Assembly (NCBI RefSeq): GCF_024763615.1
Contig: NC_077224.1
Coordinates: forward strand, 46,572,712 to 46,636,711
Direction of reading: 5' to 3'
DNA length: 64,000 bases
DNA from: Phlebotomus papatasi
Taxonomy: Eukaryota > Arthropoda > Insecta > Diptera > Psychodidae
Below the pieces are notes generated by a model. The model was not told where the DNA came from and did not search any database. It saw only the letters and a list, made by a program, of their open reading frames with translations. Shown piece by piece: positions 63,111 through 64,000 of this stretch. The translations under genes and the position numbers were made by a program. Position 1 is the stretch's first letter. Each line of letters opens with the position of its first letter.

Positions 63111-63465
63111 CCTTTGTGGATAATTTTTACTATGTAAATTTTTACTTTCTTAACGAAATTGTTGGATAAAAAAAATTGTAATACGTTACACTTGGGGATA
63201 AAGTTAAACGTAAAGGAAGTTTTTAATTGTGAAATGGAAGGGAAACAACCGAAACAGTAATTTTTTTTCTCTTAAAAGAGCAAAAACAATTCATTTTAAA
63301 ATGTATTTTGTAAATAATTTTCGTTATTGCTCGGCAGCGTAATTTTCTTGTTATTTTTACATAAGAAAAAAAACAATGATCAACCAATAGATATTATTAT
63401 AGAAAATATATTTAATGATTTATTAGAATGAATTTCTAATAAAAAATATATTGGGGAAATGCAGT
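63111..63465 (+). other. neto: neto 3' untranslated region (long isoform)
   Basis: AT-rich sequence without open frames between the stop codon and the poly(A) signal region. The end is set by the AATAAA at 63438 plus about 20 nt and is approximate. Confidence 0.6.
63438..63443 (+). promoter_or_regulatory. poly(A) signal AATAAA
   Basis: AATAAA about 330 nt after the stop codon, followed within 30 nt by a G/T-rich stretch (TTGGTTTTATTTTT). That spacing is expected for a cleavage signal and its downstream element. Confidence 0.6.
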
Positions 63466-63469
63466 TGGT

Positions 63470-64000
63470 TTTATTTTTCAAAGAAATTAAATCCAGAAAG
63501 TGACCCAAAATATTTACCCAGTAGTGTCGAGATGGCGTTGGTTGGTAAAATTGAAATACCGGATGGTGGCATGGACAACTACTTCCAATCGCAATTCATC
63601 TATTTTCTTCACAATTTAAGCAATTAAAAATCTTAAGTACACCTTGTATTCATTTATTATTGCTTTCATAGTCAATTTTATCCCGAATATTATTCACTTT
63701 TCCTTTTAGAACTTTTAACAGTTGAAGAACACGAGGTATTTGAAATTTCAATTGCCCAATGGCACTGGCATGTCATCAAAAATTGCCACTTGCATACATG
63801 TGACAGTATGCGTCAAATTTTCACCAAGCCAACAAATTTTTTTTTCATTATCGCGGAGTTTTTCAGTAAAAAATGGGAGATCTTACAGTACAGTAGGTGC
63901 TTATCAACGGCTACTGAATGCCTAATGTGCTGAGTGAAGTGTTGCTTCTGCAAAATTATTTAAATTTTATCAGACAAACGTGTGAAGGGAAAATTAAAAT
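63470..64000. other. sequence downstream of neto, nothing recognised
   Basis: AT-rich intergenic or flanking sequence. No splice-bounded or ATG-led coding frame stands out. Confidence 0.5.

Overview
The window is eukaryotic, intron-rich and roughly two-thirds A+T by eye, with GT-AG introns, many small inverted-repeat transposons and tRNA-derived SINE pieces. I infer a dipteran insect; a nematoceran such as a sand fly is plausible, but the species cannot be fixed from the sequence alone.

One real multi-exon gene is visible. On the + strand, nine exons between 4475 and 63110 encode the second half of a CUB - LDLa - single transmembrane - cytoplasmic-tail protein. This is best read as Neto (neuropilin and tolloid-like), the auxiliary subunit of ionotropic glutamate receptors. 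The signal peptide, first CUB domain and promoter lie to the left of the window. All splice phases close without a stop. The CUB, LDLa and TM exons lie at 4475-4866 and 13513-14088. A 31.8-kb intron follows, then two shared tail exons (45866-46320) and two alternative last exons: a short tail ending at 54799 and a long tail ending at 63110. A poly(A) signal follows at 63438.

Almost everything else is intronic sequence packed with non-autonomous elements, often nested. The families are: TA-flanked (Tc1/mariner-like) elements with ends CACAGTAAAAAA, CAGTAGAGTCTCG, GGGGAGACTGGGG, CACTGAGAGAAA, GGGTAAAGGCTC and CTCAGAAAAAAAAG; TTAA-flanked (piggyBac-like) elements; TAA/TTA-flanked (Harbinger-like) elements; large foldback elements; three copies of a 1.8-kb element with a palindromic end (possibly Helitron-like); retroposon tails; and tRNA-like SINE heads. 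Several insertions can be proved inside the window, because an empty copy of the host repeat is also present.

The most unusual signal is that at least five of these elements appear to carry broken pieces of protein-coding sequence: 6827-8342, 11408-12694, 43482-45418, 51407-52821 and 56052-56952. In some the splice sites are retained, and the clearest is a 77-nt intron with flanking exons in frame at 44301-44585. This looks like gene-fragment capture by MITE-class transposons (Pack-TYPE behaviour), which I know mainly from plants. A degenerate minus-strand gene with a duplicated last exon (21054-22145), possibly a chemoreceptor remnant, is also present.
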